The notes below the pieces were generated by a model. The model did not search any database and had not been told where the DNA came from. It was given only the letters and a program-made list of their open reading frames with translations. Shown here in pieces: positions 26,045-37,100 of a stretch of DNA of 64,000 bases. The stretch covers positions 3,224,001-3,288,000 of the forward strand of contig NZ_CP137892.1 in the NCBI RefSeq assembly GCF_033547155.1. Direction: 5' to 3'. Both the position numbers and the translations under genes were made by a program. This DNA comes from Pseudomonas benzenivorans. Lineage in GTDB: Bacteria > Pseudomonadota > Gammaproteobacteria > Pseudomonadales > Pseudomonadaceae. Each line of letters begins with the position of its first letter. The first letter of the stretch is position 1.

Positions 26045-28528
26045 ATGACCCGCTCCCCGTTCCGCCGCCTCGTGTTCGGCACCCTGCACCGCCTGCTGTA
26101 CCTCTGGGTACGCTCGGAAACCATCAACCAGTCCGCCTTCAGCCTCAGGCTCGACCGCAGCAAGCCGGTGTTCTATGTGCTGCAACTGCCGTCGCTGAGC
26201 GACCTGGCGGTGGTCGACAGCGAGTGCCGCAAGGCCGGTCTGCCGCGCCCGGTGCTGCCGGTCAAGCTGGGCGGGCAGGAAGAGCCGGCGGCCTTCTTCT
26301 ACCTGACCCCGGAGCCGGACTGGCTCGGCCGCCAGGACAAGCGCGGCAGCTCGCCGACCCTCGCGCGGCTGGTCGCGGCCCTGAGCCAGCAGGCCGTGGC
26401 GGATGTGCAGATCGTGCCGGTCAGCGTGTTCTGGGGGCAGTCGCCGGACCGCGAGACCAGCCCCTGGAAGCTGCTGTTCGCCGACAGCTGGGCGGTCACC
26501 GGGCGCCTGCGCCGGCTGGTCAGCATCCTCATGCTCGGACGCAAGACCCGGGTGCAGTTCTCCACCCCCATCCAGCTGCGCGAACTGGTGGCGCAGGACA
26601 AGGGCCACGAACGCACCCTGCGCATGGTCCAACGCATGCTGCGGGTGCATTTCCGCCAGCAGAAGGCCGCGGTGATCGGCCCGGACCTGTCGCACCGGCG
26701 CAACCTGGTCAAGGGCCTGGTACATGGCCCGCTGGTGCGCCAGGCGATCGCCGAGCAGGCCGAGCGGGAGCAGATCGCGCTGGAAAAGGCCGAGGCCCAG
26801 GCGCTGCGCTACGGCAATGAGATCGCCTCGGACTACGCCTACACGGCGATCCGCTTCCTCGAACTGGTCTTGAGCTGGTTCTGGAACAAGATCTACGACG
26901 GCATCCGGGTCAACCATATCGAAGGGGTGCAGGACATCGCCCAGGGCCACGAGGTGATCTACGTGCCCTGCCACCGCAGCCATATCGACTACCTGCTGCT
27001 GTCCTACCTGCTGTTTCGCAACGGCCTGACGCCGCCGCATATCGCCGCCGGCATCAACCTCAACATGCCGATCATCGGCAGCCTGCTGCGCCGCGGCGGC
27101 GCCTTCTTCATGCGCCGCAGCTTCAAGGGCAACCCGCTGTACACCGCGGTGTTCAACGAATACCTGCACAGCCTGTTCAGCAAGGGCTTCCCGGTCGAGT
27201 ACTTCGTCGAGGGCGGGCGCTCGCGCACCGGGCGCATGCTCCAGCCCAAGACCGGCATGCTGGCCATCACCCTGCGCAGCTTCCTGCGCAACCACCGCCT
27301 GCCGGTGGTGTTCGTGCCGGTGTATATCGGCTATGAAAGAGTCCTCGAAGGCCGCACCTACCTGGGCGAGCTGCGCGGGGCGAGCAAGAAGAAGGAGTCG
27401 GTCTTCGACATCTTCAAGGTCCTGGGCGCGCTCAAGCAGCGCTTCGGCCAGGTCTGGGTGAACTTCGGCGAGCCGCTCAAGCTGGCCGAGTTCCTCGACC
27501 AGCAGCAGCCGGACTGGCGCGAGCAGGACCATGGCGCGCAGTTCCGCCCGGCCTGGCTGAACCAGGCCACCAACCGCCTGGGCGCGCGGGTGGCACAGCG
27601 GCTCAACGAGGCGGCGGCGGTCAACCCGGTCAACCTGGTGGCCCTGGCGTTGCTGTCCACCAGCAAGCTGGCCCTGGACGAACCCGCCCTGGCGCGGGTG
27701 CTGGACCTCTACCTGGCGCTGCTGCGCGCCGTGCCCTACTCGCCGCACTGCACCCTGCCGGAGGGCGATGGCCAGGCGCTGATCGACTACGTCAAGGCCA
27801 TGGACCTGCTCGCCGAACAGCGCGATGCCCTGGGCAAGATCCTCTACCTGGACGAGCACAACGCGGTGCTGATGACCTACTACCGCAACAACGTGCTGCA
27901 CATCTTCGCCCTGCCGGCCTTGCTGGCGAGCTTCTTCCAGAGCAGCGCGCGGATCAGCCGCGAGCAGATCCTGCGCTTCACCCGCGCCCTCTACCCCTAC
28001 CTGCAGGCCGAGCTGTTTATCCGCTGGGATGTCGACGCGCTCGAGGCCGTGGTGGACCAGTGGCTGGCGGCCTTCGTCGAGCAGGGCCTGCTCAAGGTCG
28101 AGGGCGACGCCTATGTGCGTCCGGCGCCGAGTTCGCGCCAGTTCGTCCTGCTGACCCTGCTCTCGCGGGCCATCGCCCAGACCCTGCAGCGCTTCTACAT
28201 GGCCATCGCCCTGCTGCTCAACGCCGGGCAGAACGTCATCAGTGCCGAGGAGCTGGAGGACCTGTGCACGGTGATGGCCCAGCGCCTGTCGATCCTCCAC
28301 GGCCTCAATGCCCCGGAGTTCTTCGACAAGAGCCTGTTCCGCCACTTCATCCAGACCCTGCAGGAGCAGGGCGTGCTGCGCCAGGACGAGGCCGGCAAGC
28401 TCGGCCATCACCCCCAGCTCGGTGCCCTAGTCGAGGGTGCGGCCAGGCGCGTGCTGCCGGCCGAACTGCGTCTGTCGATCCGCCAGGTGGCGATGGACCA
28501 GGGCGAGGAGGCCCTGGAGGCCGTCTGA
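26045..28528 (+). CDS. plsB: glycerol-3-phosphate 1-O-acyltransferase
   Basis: Membrane-associated enzyme that makes lysophosphatidic acid, the first step of phospholipid synthesis. The 827-residue product has the acyltransferase block I motif [13 protein letters not shown] (HX4D) near residue 310. It also has [28 protein letters not shown] and [13 protein letters not shown] (blocks II-IV). Length matches PlsB. Start ATG 26045. The 81 bp between the IS remnant and the start code the whole upstream region left, so the integron deletion ended just before this essential gene. Confidence 0.96.
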   Translation: MTRSPFRRLVFGTLHRLLYLWVRSETINQSAFSLRLDRSKPVFYVLQLPSLSDLAVVDSECRKAGLPRPVLPVKLGGQEEPAAFFYLTPEPDWLGRQDKRGSSPTLARLVAALSQQAVADVQIVPVSVFWGQSPDRETSPWKLLFADSWAVTGRLRRLVSILMLGRKTRVQFSTPIQLRELVAQDKGHERTLRMVQRMLRVHFRQQKAAVIGPDLSHRRNLVKGLVHGPLVRQAIAEQAEREQIALEKAEAQALRYGNEIASDYAYTAIRFLELVLSWFWNKIYDGIRVNHIEGVQDIAQGHEVIYVPCHRSHIDYLLLSYLLFRNGLTPPHIAAGINLNMPIIGSLLRRGGAFFMRRSFKGNPLYTAVFNEYLHSLFSKGFPVEYFVEGGRSRTGRMLQPKTGMLAITLRSFLRNHRLPVVFVPVYIGYERVLEGRTYLGELRGASKKKESVFDIFKVLGALKQRFGQVWVNFGEPLKLAEFLDQQQPDWREQDHGAQFRPAWLNQATNRLGARVAQRLNEAAAVNPVNLVALALLSTSKLALDEPALARVLDLYLALLRAVPYSPHCTLPEGDGQALIDYVKAMDLLAEQRDALGKILYLDEHNAVLMTYYRNNVLHIFALPALLASFFQSSARISREQILRFTRALYPYLQAELFIRWDVDALEAVVDQWLAAFVEQGLLKVEGDAYVRPAPSSRQFVLLTLLSRAIAQTLQRFYMAIALLLNAGQNVISAEELEDLCTVMAQRLSILHGLNAPEFFDKSLFRHFIQTLQEQGVLRQDEAGKLGHHPQLGALVEGAARRVLPAELRLSIRQVAMDQGEEALEAV

Positions 28529-28535
28529 CCCCGAC

Positions 28536-29201
28536 TCAGGACGCGACGCGGGTCAGCCAGCGGAACAGGGCCAACTGCGCCGGCAGGTAGAACAGATACT
28601 CGGGGTGCCACTGCACCCCGATGATGGGTCGGCCATCCTCGGCCTCCACGGCCTGGACGATGTTGTCCAGATCCCAGGCGACGGCCCGCAGCCCCTCCCC
28701 CGGATCGCGGACGGCCTGGTGATGCAGGCTGTTGACGCGCAGGCGGTGCCGCGCACAGACCCGCGACAGATGGGAGTGGCCGTCGACCTGCACCTGCTTG
28801 GTCGGCAACAGGCCCGGCCGGTTGTAGGTGCGCACGCGCATCGGCCGGATGTCCTGGTGCAGATTGCCCCCCAGCACCACGTTGATCAGCTGGGCGCCGC
28901 GGCAGATGCCCAGCAGCGGAATCCCCTGCTCCAGCGCCTGTTCGATCCAGCGCATCTCCAGCTTGTCGCGCGCGGGGTCGCTGCGCACCTTGGCCGCGAT
29001 GTCGCCGCCATAATGCTCCGGGCCGACATCGTCACCGCCGCCGATGATCAGCGCGCTCAGCGGCATGCCGCTGGGAGCATGAGCCACGCTGATGCGCTCG
29101 GCATCGGCACCGACCAGACGCAGCGCCCAGCGCGTCGACCACCAGGAGGGCGACCAACGCCGCGGGTTGCCGGTCACCCCCACCCGCGGTCGTTCAGCCA
29201 T
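28536..29201 (-). CDS. class I glutamine amidotransferase, peptidase C26 family
   Basis: 221 residues with the nucleophile elbow GICRGAQLINV (Cys near 100) and the catalytic His-Glu in VQWHPEYLF. The IIGGGDDVGPEHY region is typical of gamma-glutamyl hydrolases such as PuuD. It overlaps the upstream amidoligase gene by 28 bases, so the two are one unit. In amidoligase systems such proteins are thought to supply ammonia or hydrolyse gamma-glutamyl amides. It converges on plsB with a 7-bp gap. Confidence 0.85.
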   Translation of the reverse strand: MAERPRVGVTGNPRRWSPSWWSTRWALRLVGADAERISVAHAPSGMPLSALIIGGGDDVGPEHYGGDIAAKVRSDPARDKLEMRWIEQALEQGIPLLGICRGAQLINVVLGGNLHQDIRPMRVRTYNRPGLLPTKQVQVDGHSHLSRVCARHRLRVNSLHHQAVRDPGEGLRAVAWDLDNIVQAVEAEDGRPIIGVQWHPEYLFYLPAQLALFRWLTRVAS

Positions 29202-30163
29202 CGTCCGACGTACTCCAGCCAGGCCGAGCGGTTGAGGCCGAGAATCGGTCGCCAGTGCAGCAGGAAGGCCTCGGCAAGGGCCTGCAACTCATCCTCTGCA
29301 GCGGCCAAACGTTCGACCACGCACCAGAGATTCCAGGGCCTGGCCAGGGACCAGTCGGCCTTCTCGATCTGGCAGTTGGGCAGGCGGTAATGGAAGGTGG
29401 GCCGGGCCTTGACCTTAGGGTCCGCCACGGCCTGCCGCACCCGCTCGGCATCGAGCTGCGCCAGCAGCGGCAGCAGATCCATGGCCCGATTGCGGGTGGC
29501 GTTGTGCTTGAGGTAGTCGTCGAAGAGGCGCTCGCGGCTGGCCACCGGACGCTCGGCGAGCAGCCGCACGTAGGCCTCGGGATAGAGGTCGATATAGGGG
29601 CTGATCCGCCGCGACAGATCCACCCGATGGGCGTCCACCAGCCACCACTGCAACAGGGCGAAGGCGCGCAGGTAGGCGCCGATGCTGGCCGTCTCCAGAT
29701 GCGGGATGTCCGGGTTGATATGCACGCCGAAGGCCGCCAGCGGCGAATTCTCCGTACCCACCGCACCGGCCTGGCGCAGGCCGCTCACCATAGCGTCCAG
29801 CCGCGCCAGCTCGCCGATGGCAATCGGCGGGCAGACCACTTCCAGCGGCACCACCAGGCTCGCCGCCTGGCTGAGCAGGTCCATCCACTCCGGACTCCCC
29901 TCCTGCGCATCCTCGACCTTGGCCGACTGGCGCTTGAGGAAGTCCCAGTCCAGTTCGATGTTGAACTTGCCCAGCCCCTCGACCCGCAGCACCCGTTCGC
30001 TCGCCGAGGTTCTCGACAGCTCGCCCCCCAGGGCGGCCTGTACCGTAGCGGCGGTCTGGTCGAGGGTCAGGCCGGTGAATTCCAGCTCGAAGCCGACCCG
30101 GCGCGGTGTACCGTCGGCCTTGCGGGTAACGGGGGGCAGCTTGAACTCGAGGTCTCGATGCAT
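29174..30163 (-). CDS. amidoligase-family enzyme (glutamine-synthetase-like fold)
   Basis: 329 residues. RRVGFELEFTGLTLDQ near the N-terminus carries the metal-binding ExE motif. IELDWDFLK and the FGVHINPDIPH block (His) match the Amidoligase_2 family, a COOH-NH2 ligase group related to glutamine synthetase and gamma-glutamylcysteine synthetases. These enzymes are predicted to make amide bonds on small molecules or peptides; the substrate here is unknown. Coupling to a C26 amidotransferase is the commonest genomic context. The start MHRDLEFKLP at 30163 is well supported. Confidence 0.82.
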   Translation of the reverse strand: MHRDLEFKLPPVTRKADGTPRRVGFELEFTGLTLDQTAATVQAALGGELSRTSASERVLRVEGLGKFNIELDWDFLKRQSAKVEDAQEGSPEWMDLLSQAASLVVPLEVVCPPIAIGELARLDAMVSGLRQAGAVGTENSPLAAFGVHINPDIPHLETASIGAYLRAFALLQWWLVDAHRVDLSRRISPYIDLYPEAYVRLLAERPVASRERLFDDYLKHNATRNRAMDLLPLLAQLDAERVRQAVADPKVKARPTFHYRLPNCQIEKADWSLARPWNLWCVVERLAAAEDELQALAEAFLLHWRPILGLNRSAWLEYVGRWLNDRGWG

Positions 30164-30344
30164 GGCATTGGCGGCCTTTACTGAGGCAAGGCTTTTCAGT
30201 AATAACCGCTGCGGCGCCCCGGCGCAAACCTCAGCCCGGCACCGCTGCCGCCAGCCCACAGCCTGACGCCCCGCAACACGCGGGTTTGCGCAGGCTCGAC
30301 GCTCCGCTAAGCTCGACCCACGACTTCTACATAAGGAACGCCCC

Positions 30345-31022
30345 ATGTTGCGCCTCTCCACACTGGTCGCCGGCCTGGCCCTGTCCGCCAGCGCCTTCGC
30401 CCTGTCGCTCGCCAACCTGACCCAGCAGGACGCCAGCGGCGGCCTCAAGGATGCACTGATCCAGGGCGCCCAGGTGGCGGTCAAGCAACTGGGCGCCCCC
30501 GGCGGTTTCAGCGACGACCCGGCGGTGCGCATCGAGCTGCCGGGCAACCTCGGCAAGGCGGCCAAGACCATGAAGCTGATGGGCATGGGCAGCCAGGTCG
30601 AGGCGCTGGAGCTGAGCATGAACCGCGCCGCCGAGGCCGCCGTGCCCGAGGCCCAGGCCTTGCTGGTGGACGCGGTGAAGAAGATGACCGTGGAGGATGC
30701 CAAGGGCATTCTCGGCGGCCCGCAGGACTCGGCCACCCAGTACCTGGACCGCAGCAGCCGCGAGCAGATCCGTGCCCGCTTCCTGCCGATCGTCAAGCAG
30801 GCCACCGACCGGGTCGGCCTGGCCCAGCAGTACAACGCCTTCGCCGGCCAGGCGGCGAACTTCGGCATGCTCGAGGCGAAAAACGCCAGCATCGAAGGCT
30901 ATGTCGCCGAACAGGCGCTCGACGGCCTGTTCGCCATGATCGCCCAGCAGGAAGCCAGCATCCGCCAGAACCCCGCCGGCGCGGCCACCAGCCTGGCGAA
31001 GAAGGTCTTCGGCGCACTGTAG
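30345..31022 (+). CDS. DUF4197 exported protein
   Basis: 225 residues with a Sec signal peptide ([19 protein letters not shown], cleavage after AFA). The mature part is helical, with the [16 protein letters not shown] opening, [19 protein letters not shown], and a C-terminal KKVFGAL. This pattern matches DUF4197, a periplasmic family of unknown function common in proteobacteria. It stands alone and is followed by a GC hairpin at 31045-31064. Confidence 0.82.
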   Translation: MLRLSTLVAGLALSASAFALSLANLTQQDASGGLKDALIQGAQVAVKQLGAPGGFSDDPAVRIELPGNLGKAAKTMKLMGMGSQVEALELSMNRAAEAAVPEAQALLVDAVKKMTVEDAKGILGGPQDSATQYLDRSSREQIRARFLPIVKQATDRVGLAQQYNAFAGQAANFGMLEAKNASIEGYVAEQALDGLFAMIAQQEASIRQNPAGAATSLAKKVFGAL

Positions 31023-31198
31023 CCTGGTCCTGCGACCACCATCGGGCCCGGACCTTGCCGGGCCTGTTGGCGCCCGCCGCGGCCAGACCAGCAAGTCGCG
31101 CAGCCGAGCCCGATGCCCGGCCTGGCGCCCCTGGGCCGACGTGCGACGGCGCAGCCCCGTGCGATACATCTTTCCCACCCACTCATCTAGGAGTCTCA

Positions 31199-31552
31199 AT
31201 GAACATTTCCCGCTATGAAACCGGCGCCCGCATGAGCCGCGTCGTCGTGCACAACCACACCGCCTACCTGTGCGGTCAGGTGGCCGAGGACCGCAGCGCC
31301 GGGATCGCCGAGCAAACCCGCACCATGCTGGCCAAGGTCGACGCGCTGCTGGAATCGGTCGGTAGCAGCCGCGAACAGATCCTCTCCGCCACCCTCTACC
31401 TGAAGGACATGGCCCTGTTCGCCGAGATGAACAGCGTGTGGGACAACTGGGTACCGGCGGGCCATGCCCCGGCGCGCGCCTGTGTCGAGGCCTCGATGGC
31501 CAGCCCGGAACTCTTGGTGGAGATCTCGGTAATCGCCGCCGTTTCCCCCTGA
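31199..31552 (+). CDS. RidA/YjgF-family enamine deaminase
   Basis: 117-residue RidA-fold protein. It has the Arg-containing [19 protein letters not shown] signature and [13 protein letters not shown]. RidA proteins hydrolyse reactive enamine/imine intermediates such as 2-aminoacrylate released by PLP serine/threonine dehydratases. A D-serine dehydratase gene follows on the same strand, separated by a terminator, which fits that role. RBS TAGGAG lies before ATG 31199. Confidence 0.9.
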   Translation: MNISRYETGARMSRVVVHNHTAYLCGQVAEDRSAGIAEQTRTMLAKVDALLESVGSSREQILSATLYLKDMALFAEMNSVWDNWVPAGHAPARACVEASMASPELLVEISVIAAVSP

Positions 31553-31595
31553 TACGCCCCCCTTTCCCGCCGTAGCCAAGGCGGCGCGAAAACCC

Positions 31596-31619
31596 AGCCC
31601 GGCGCTCGCCGGGCTTTTT
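31596..31619 (+). terminator. rho-independent terminator after ridA-like gene
   Basis: AGCCCGGCG-CT-CGCCGGGCT followed by TTTTT. It separates the RidA gene from the D-serine dehydratase gene. Confidence 0.85.
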
Positions 31620-31752
31620 ACTGCGCCCATGGCTGACCTGAAATCACCCATGGCCTGAACAGGCATCCTTTGCCAGGCGCCCCGCTGCTGCGTCTAATAG
31701 GGCCACCACCGGGATCGTCCAGGTGGCCCCTGCCCTCTCCGGAGTCTTCTCG

Positions 31753-33123
31753 ATGAGTCCACTCATGCCCTTCGGCAAACCCCTCGCCACCTGGTGCCAG
31801 GACTACCCGTTGATCGCCCGGCTGGTCGCGCTGCAGCCGCTCAGCTGGTTCAACCCGGGGATCGCCCCCGTGGCCGAGGCCCTGGGCGATGTCGGTCTGA
31901 GCCGGGCCGACGTAGATGATGCCAGCGCACGCCTGGCCCGCTTCGCCCCCTATATCGCCCAGGCCTTCCCCGAGACCGCGGCCAGCGGCGGCATCATCGA
32001 GTCGCCGCTGGTCCCGGTGGCGCAATTGCAGGCGGCCCTGGCCGCGCGTTACGGCCTGACGCTGCACGGCTCGCTGTGGCTCAAGCAGGACAGCCATCTG
32101 CCGATCTCCGGCTCGATCAAGGCCCGCGGCGGCATCTACGAGGTGCTCAAGCACGCCGAAGACCTGGCCCTGGGCGCCGGCCTGCTGCGCCTGGAGGGCG
32201 ACTACCGGGCACTCGACGGCGAGGCGGCCCGGGCCCTGTTCGGCCGCCACCGGATCGCCGTCGGCTCCACCGGCAATCTCGGCCTGTCGATCGGCATCAT
32301 GGCCGCGCGCCTGGGCTTCCAGGCCACCGTGCACATGTCGGCCGACGCCCGCCAGTGGAAGAAGGACAAACTGCGCGCCCACGGCGTCAGCGTGGTCGAG
32401 TACGCAAGCGACTATGGCGTGGCGGTGGCCGAGGGGCGGCGCCAGGCCGAGGCCGATCCGCTCTGCCACTTCGTCGACGACGAGAACTCCCCGGACCTGT
32501 TCCTCGGCTATGCGGTGGCCGCCGAACGGCTCAAGCAGCAGCTGCATGCCGCCGGCGTCCGCGTCGACGCCGAGCACCCGCTGTTCGTCTACCTGCCCTG
32601 CGGCGTCGGCGGCGGCCCCGGCGGGGTGGCCTTCGGCCTCAAGCTGGCGTTCGGCGATGCGGTGCGCTGCCTGTTCGCCGAGCCGACCCACTCGCCCTGC
32701 ATGCTGCTCGGGGTGCATACCGGCCTGCACGAGGCGGTAGCGGTGCAGGACTTCGGCATCGACAACCGCACCGCCGCCGACGGCCTGGCGGTCGGCCGCC
32801 CGTCCGGCTTCGTCGGCCGCGCCATGCAGCGGCTGATCGACGGCTACTACACGGTCGACGACGAGGAGCTGTTCCGCCTGCTGGCGCTGCTGGAAGAGCG
32901 CGAGGGCCTGCGCCTGGAGCCCTCGGCACTGGCCGGGGTGCCGGGCATCGCCCGGGTGCTGGACGAGCGCCAGGGCTATCGCCCGCGCCTGGACCTGACG
33001 CCGGAGCGGCTGGCCCGGGCGACCCATCTGGTGTGGGCCACCGGCGGCAACATGGTGCCCGAGGCGGAGATGGCCGCCTACCTGGACCAGGGCCGGGCGC
33101 TGCTGCAGGCCGAACGCGCCTGA
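31753..33123 (+). CDS. dsdA: D-serine ammonia-lyase (dehydratase)
   Basis: Converts D-serine to pyruvate and ammonia. The 456-residue product has the PLP Lys in [16 protein letters not shown], the phosphate-binding [11 protein letters not shown], the glycine-rich [16 protein letters not shown], and the closing [11 protein letters not shown], all DsdA hallmarks. Start 31753 follows GGAGTCTTCTCG. It is followed on the same strand by a LysR regulator that may control it, analogous to DsdC in enterobacteria although not divergent here. Confidence 0.93.
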   Translation: MSPLMPFGKPLATWCQDYPLIARLVALQPLSWFNPGIAPVAEALGDVGLSRADVDDASARLARFAPYIAQAFPETAASGGIIESPLVPVAQLQAALAARYGLTLHGSLWLKQDSHLPISGSIKARGGIYEVLKHAEDLALGAGLLRLEGDYRALDGEAARALFGRHRIAVGSTGNLGLSIGIMAARLGFQATVHMSADARQWKKDKLRAHGVSVVEYASDYGVAVAEGRRQAEADPLCHFVDDENSPDLFLGYAVAAERLKQQLHAAGVRVDAEHPLFVYLPCGVGGGPGGVAFGLKLAFGDAVRCLFAEPTHSPCMLLGVHTGLHEAVAVQDFGIDNRTAADGLAVGRPSGFVGRAMQRLIDGYYTVDDEELFRLLALLEEREGLRLEPSALAGVPGIARVLDERQGYRPRLDLTPERLARATHLVWATGGNMVPEAEMAAYLDQGRALLQAERA

Positions 33124-33159
33124 GCGCCCAGACTGCCGCCCCACCACGAGGACGCCGCC

Positions 33160-34122
33160 ATGCTGAACCTGCCACCGCGCCTCGGCGCCGGGCTCAACAG
33201 CAGCCAGTTCGCCAACCTCTACACCTTTCAGGCCGCGGCCCGCCACCTGAGCTTCGCCCGTGCCGCCGAGGAGCTGTGCCTGACCCCGAGCGCCGTCAGC
33301 CACCGCATCGCCCGCCTGGAGCGCGGCCTGGGCCTGCAACTGTTCCAGCGCCTGCCGCGGCAGATCCGCCTGACCGAGGACGGCCAACGCATCTTCGCCA
33401 TTCTCCAGGCGGCTTTGGACGAGTTGCGCGAGGCCCTGCAGCATGGCCCCGGCGCCGAAGTCGCCGGGCCGCTGGCACTCTATGTGCGCCCCTCCCTCGC
33501 CGAGTGCTGGCTGGTGCCGCGCCTGGCCGAGTTCACTCAGCGCTACCCGGCGATCACCCTGGATATCCGGGTGGGCAACGCCCGCATCGACTTCCGCACC
33601 CAGCACCTCGACCTGGCCCTGTACTACAGCCGGGACGAGTTCCCCGGCCTGGTCTCCACGCGGCTGCTGGAGGAGTGGCTCGCCCCGGTGTGCAGCCCGG
33701 CCTACGCCCGCCAGCACGGCCTGCTGGAGGACCCAAGCAACCTGCGCCACTGCACCCTGCTGCACGATGCCCTGGCCTGGGACAACGCCGCCTGCGACGC
33801 CGAGTGGCAACTGTGGGCCGCACAGCAGAGGCCGGCGCTCGAACTGCCGCGACGCAGCCTCAGCTTCGATCGCTCCGACCTCTGCGCCCTGGCTGCCAGC
33901 CACCATGCCGGCATCGCCATGGGCCGCTACCAGTTGGTGCGCGAGCGCATCGCCCGGGGCGAGCTGCTGCTGCCGCTCGGCGGCTTCTCCCCGGTCGGGG
34001 GTTGCGCCTATTACCTGGTTCACCCGGCGCACGAGCCGCTGCCCCTGCGTCTGCAGCTGTTCATCGACTGGTTGCAGCAATGCGCGGCCGAGGGCGCCGA
34101 GCCAGACTGGACGCCGCCGTGA
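33160..34122 (+). CDS. LysR-family transcriptional regulator (DsdC/GcvA-like)
   Basis: 320 residues. The N-terminal winged helix-turn-helix reads FQAAARHLSFARAAEELCLTPS followed by AVSHRIARLERGLG. The C-terminal substrate-binding domain follows. It resembles the GcvA/DsdC subgroup. It lies 36 bases after dsdA and ends at a strong terminator, so dsdA and this gene form one unit. D-serine responsiveness is inferred from position only. Confidence 0.85.
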   Translation: MLNLPPRLGAGLNSSQFANLYTFQAAARHLSFARAAEELCLTPSAVSHRIARLERGLGLQLFQRLPRQIRLTEDGQRIFAILQAALDELREALQHGPGAEVAGPLALYVRPSLAECWLVPRLAEFTQRYPAITLDIRVGNARIDFRTQHLDLALYYSRDEFPGLVSTRLLEEWLAPVCSPAYARQHGLLEDPSNLRHCTLLHDALAWDNAACDAEWQLWAAQQRPALELPRRSLSFDRSDLCALAASHHAGIAMGRYQLVRERIARGELLLPLGGFSPVGGCAYYLVHPAHEPLPLRLQLFIDWLQQCAAEGAEPDWTPP

Positions 34123-34131
34123 CGCGGCAAG

Positions 34132-34160
34132 AAAAAAGCCCGGTCGGATGACCGGGCTTT
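34132..34160. terminator. bidirectional terminator between lysR and mexK
   Basis: AAAGCCCGGTC-GGAT-GACCGGGCTTT with an A-run before and TTT after. It lies between two convergent genes and can end both. Confidence 0.82.
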
Positions 34161-34172
34161 CAGTCATGGCAC

Positions 34173-37100
34173 TCAGCGCGCCGGCTTGACCCTGAACCAA
34201 GCCGCGTAGAGCGCCGGCAGGAACAGCAGGGTCAGGGCCGTGGCGACGATCAGGCCGCCCATGATGGCCACCGCCATCGGCCCGAAGAAGATGCTGCGCG
34301 ACAGCGGGATCATCGCCAGCACCGCCGCCAGGGCGGTCAGCACGATGGGCCTGAAGCGCCGCACCGTGGCCTCGATGATCGCCTGCCAGCGGTCCAGGCC
34401 GGCGGCGATGTCCTGCTCGATCTGGTCCACCAGGATCACCGAGTTGCGCATGATCATCCCGGACAGGGCGATGGTGCCGAGCATGGCGACGAAGCCGAAG
34501 GGCTGGCGGAAAATCAGCAGGAACAGGGTCACGCCGATCAGCCCCAGGGGCGCGGTGAGGAACACCATGGCCGAACGCGAGAAGCTCTTGAGCTGCAGCA
34601 TCAGCAGGGTCAGCACCACCACGATGAACAGCGGCACCCCGGCGTTCACCGATTTCTGCCCGCGGGCCGAGTCCTCCACGGTGCCACCGACGTCCAGCAG
34701 GTAGCCGTCCGGCAGCGTGGCGCGGATCGGCTCCAGGGTCGGCAGGATCTGCTTGACCAGGGTCACCGGCTGCTCCTGGCCGTAGATGTCGGCGCGCACG
34801 GTGACGGTCGGCAGGCGATTGCGATGCCAGATCACCCCCTCCTCGAAGCCGTACTCGAGCAGGGCGATCTGCGCCAGGGGCACGCGCTGGCCGCTGTCGG
34901 TCGGCACCGCCAGACTCGGCAGCAGGCCCAGTTGCTGGCGCTCGCTCGGGGTGCCGCGCAGGAGGATCTCGATCAGCTCGTTGCCTTCGCGGTAGTGGCT
35001 GACCGGCGCGCCGGTCAACGAACTCTGCAGGAAACGCGACAGATCGGCGGTACTCACCCCCATGGCCCGGGCACGCTCCTGATCGATGTTCAGGCGCACC
35101 ACCTTGCTCGGTTCCTCCCAGTCCAGGTGCACGTTGACCACATGGGGGTTGTCGCGCACCTTGTCCGCCACCTGACGGGCCAGGGCACGGACCTCGTCGA
35201 TGTGCTCGCCGGACACCCGGAACTGCACCGGATAGCCCACCGGCGGACCGTTCTCCAGGCGCGAGATACGCGTGCGCAGGCTGGGGAACTCCTGGCCCAG
35301 GGTGTCGATCAGCCAGCTGCGGATGCGCTCGCGGTCCTCGATGCTCTTGGTCAGCACCACGAACTGGGCGAAGCTGGCCGCCGGCAGCTGCTGGTCCAGC
35401 GGCAGGTAGAAGCGCGGCGAACCGGTGCCGACATAGGCCACGTAGTTGTCGATGCCCTCGCGCTCGGCGAGCAGCTGCTCGAGGCGCTTGACCTGGGCCT
35501 CGGTGGCGCTCAGCGAGGCGCCCTCGCCCAGCTTGAGGTCGACCATCAGCTCCAGACGCCCGGAGGCCGGGAAGAACTGCTGGGGCACGAAGCGGAACAG
35601 CGCGATGGACGCGACGAACAGGGCCAGGGTCAGCAGGATCACCGTCTTGCGCCGGCGCACGCACCAACTCACCACCCGCCTTACGCGCTGGTAGAAGGGC
35701 GTGGCGTAGGGATCGTGGCCCTGGTCGCTGCCGCCGTGCTTGGCCGCATGCAGCTTGGCCAGGTCCGGCAGCAGCTTGGCGCCCAGGTAGGGCACGAAGA
35801 CCACCGCCGCGATCCAGGACACCACCAGGGCGATGGTCACCACCTGGAAGATCGAGCGGGTGTACTCGCCGGTGCCGGACTGGGCGGTGGCGATCGGCAG
35901 GAAGCCGGCGGCGGTGATCAGGGTGCCGGTGAGCATGGGAAAGGCCGTGCTGCTCCAGGCGTAGCTGGCCGCCTTGAGGCGGTCGTAGCCCTGCTCCATC
36001 TTGATCGCCATCATTTCCACCGCGATGATCGCGTCGTCCACCAAGAGGCCCAGGGCCAGTACCAGGGCACCGAGGGAAATCTTGTGCAGGCCGATGTCCA
36101 GGTAGTACATGGCGGCGAAGGTCATCGCCAGCACCAGGGGAATCGACAGCGCCACCACCAGGCCGGTGCGCAGGCCCAGGGAGAAGAAGCTCACCAGCAG
36201 CACGATGATCAGCGCCTCGGTGAGCACCTGGACGAACTCGCCCACGCCGGTCTTCACCGCGGCCGGCTGATCGGACACCTTGCGCAGCTGCATGCCGGCC
36301 GGCAGGGTTTCCTGCAGGCGGGCGAACTCGTGCTCCAGGGCCTGGCCCAGCACCAGGATGTCGCCGCCGCTCTTCATCGACACCGCCAGGCCGATGGCGT
36401 CCTCGCCCATGAAGCGCATGCGCGGCGCCGGCGGGTCGTTGAAGCCGCGCTTGACCTCGGCCACGTCGCCGATGCGGAAGGTGCGCTCGGCCACGCGGAT
36501 GGGGAAGTCGCGAATCTGCTCGACGGTCTCGAAACGCCCGCTCACGCGCAGCTGCACCCGGTCGCTGGCGGTCTCGAAGAAACCGGCGGTGCTCACCGCG
36601 TTCTGCTCGTCCAGCGCCTGCTGCACCATGCCCAGGGGCAGGCCGAGGGTGGCCAGTTTGGTGTTGGACAGCTCGATCCAGATCTTCTCGTCCTGCAGGC
36701 CGAGCAGCTCCACCTTGCCCACGTCCTTGACCCGCTGCAGCTGCAGCTGGATGCGATCGGCATAGTCCTTGAGCACGGCGTAGTCGAAGCCCTCGCCGGT
36801 CAGCGCATAGATGTTGCCGAAGGTGGTGCCGAACTCGTCGTTGAAGAAGGGCCCCTGGATGCCCTGGGGCAGGGTATGGCGAATGTCGCCGACCTTCTTG
36901 CGCACCTGGTACCAGATGTCGGGAATGTCCTTGGAGCGGATGTCGTCTCGGGTGACGAAGGTCACCGAGGATTCGCCGGGGCGGGAGAAGGAGACGATCT
37001 TGTCGTACTGACCGGTCTCCATCAGCTTCTTCTCGATGCGTTCGGTGACCTGGCGCGAGACCTCCTCGGCGGTCGCCCCCGGCCAGTTGGTGCGGATCAC

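Noticed and set aside
29174..30892. 572-codon extension of the amidoligase upstream to 30892
   Set aside because: The extra codons overlap the DUF4197 gene on the other strand and are Ser/Arg-rich shadow sequence. Family similarity starts just after Met at 30163.
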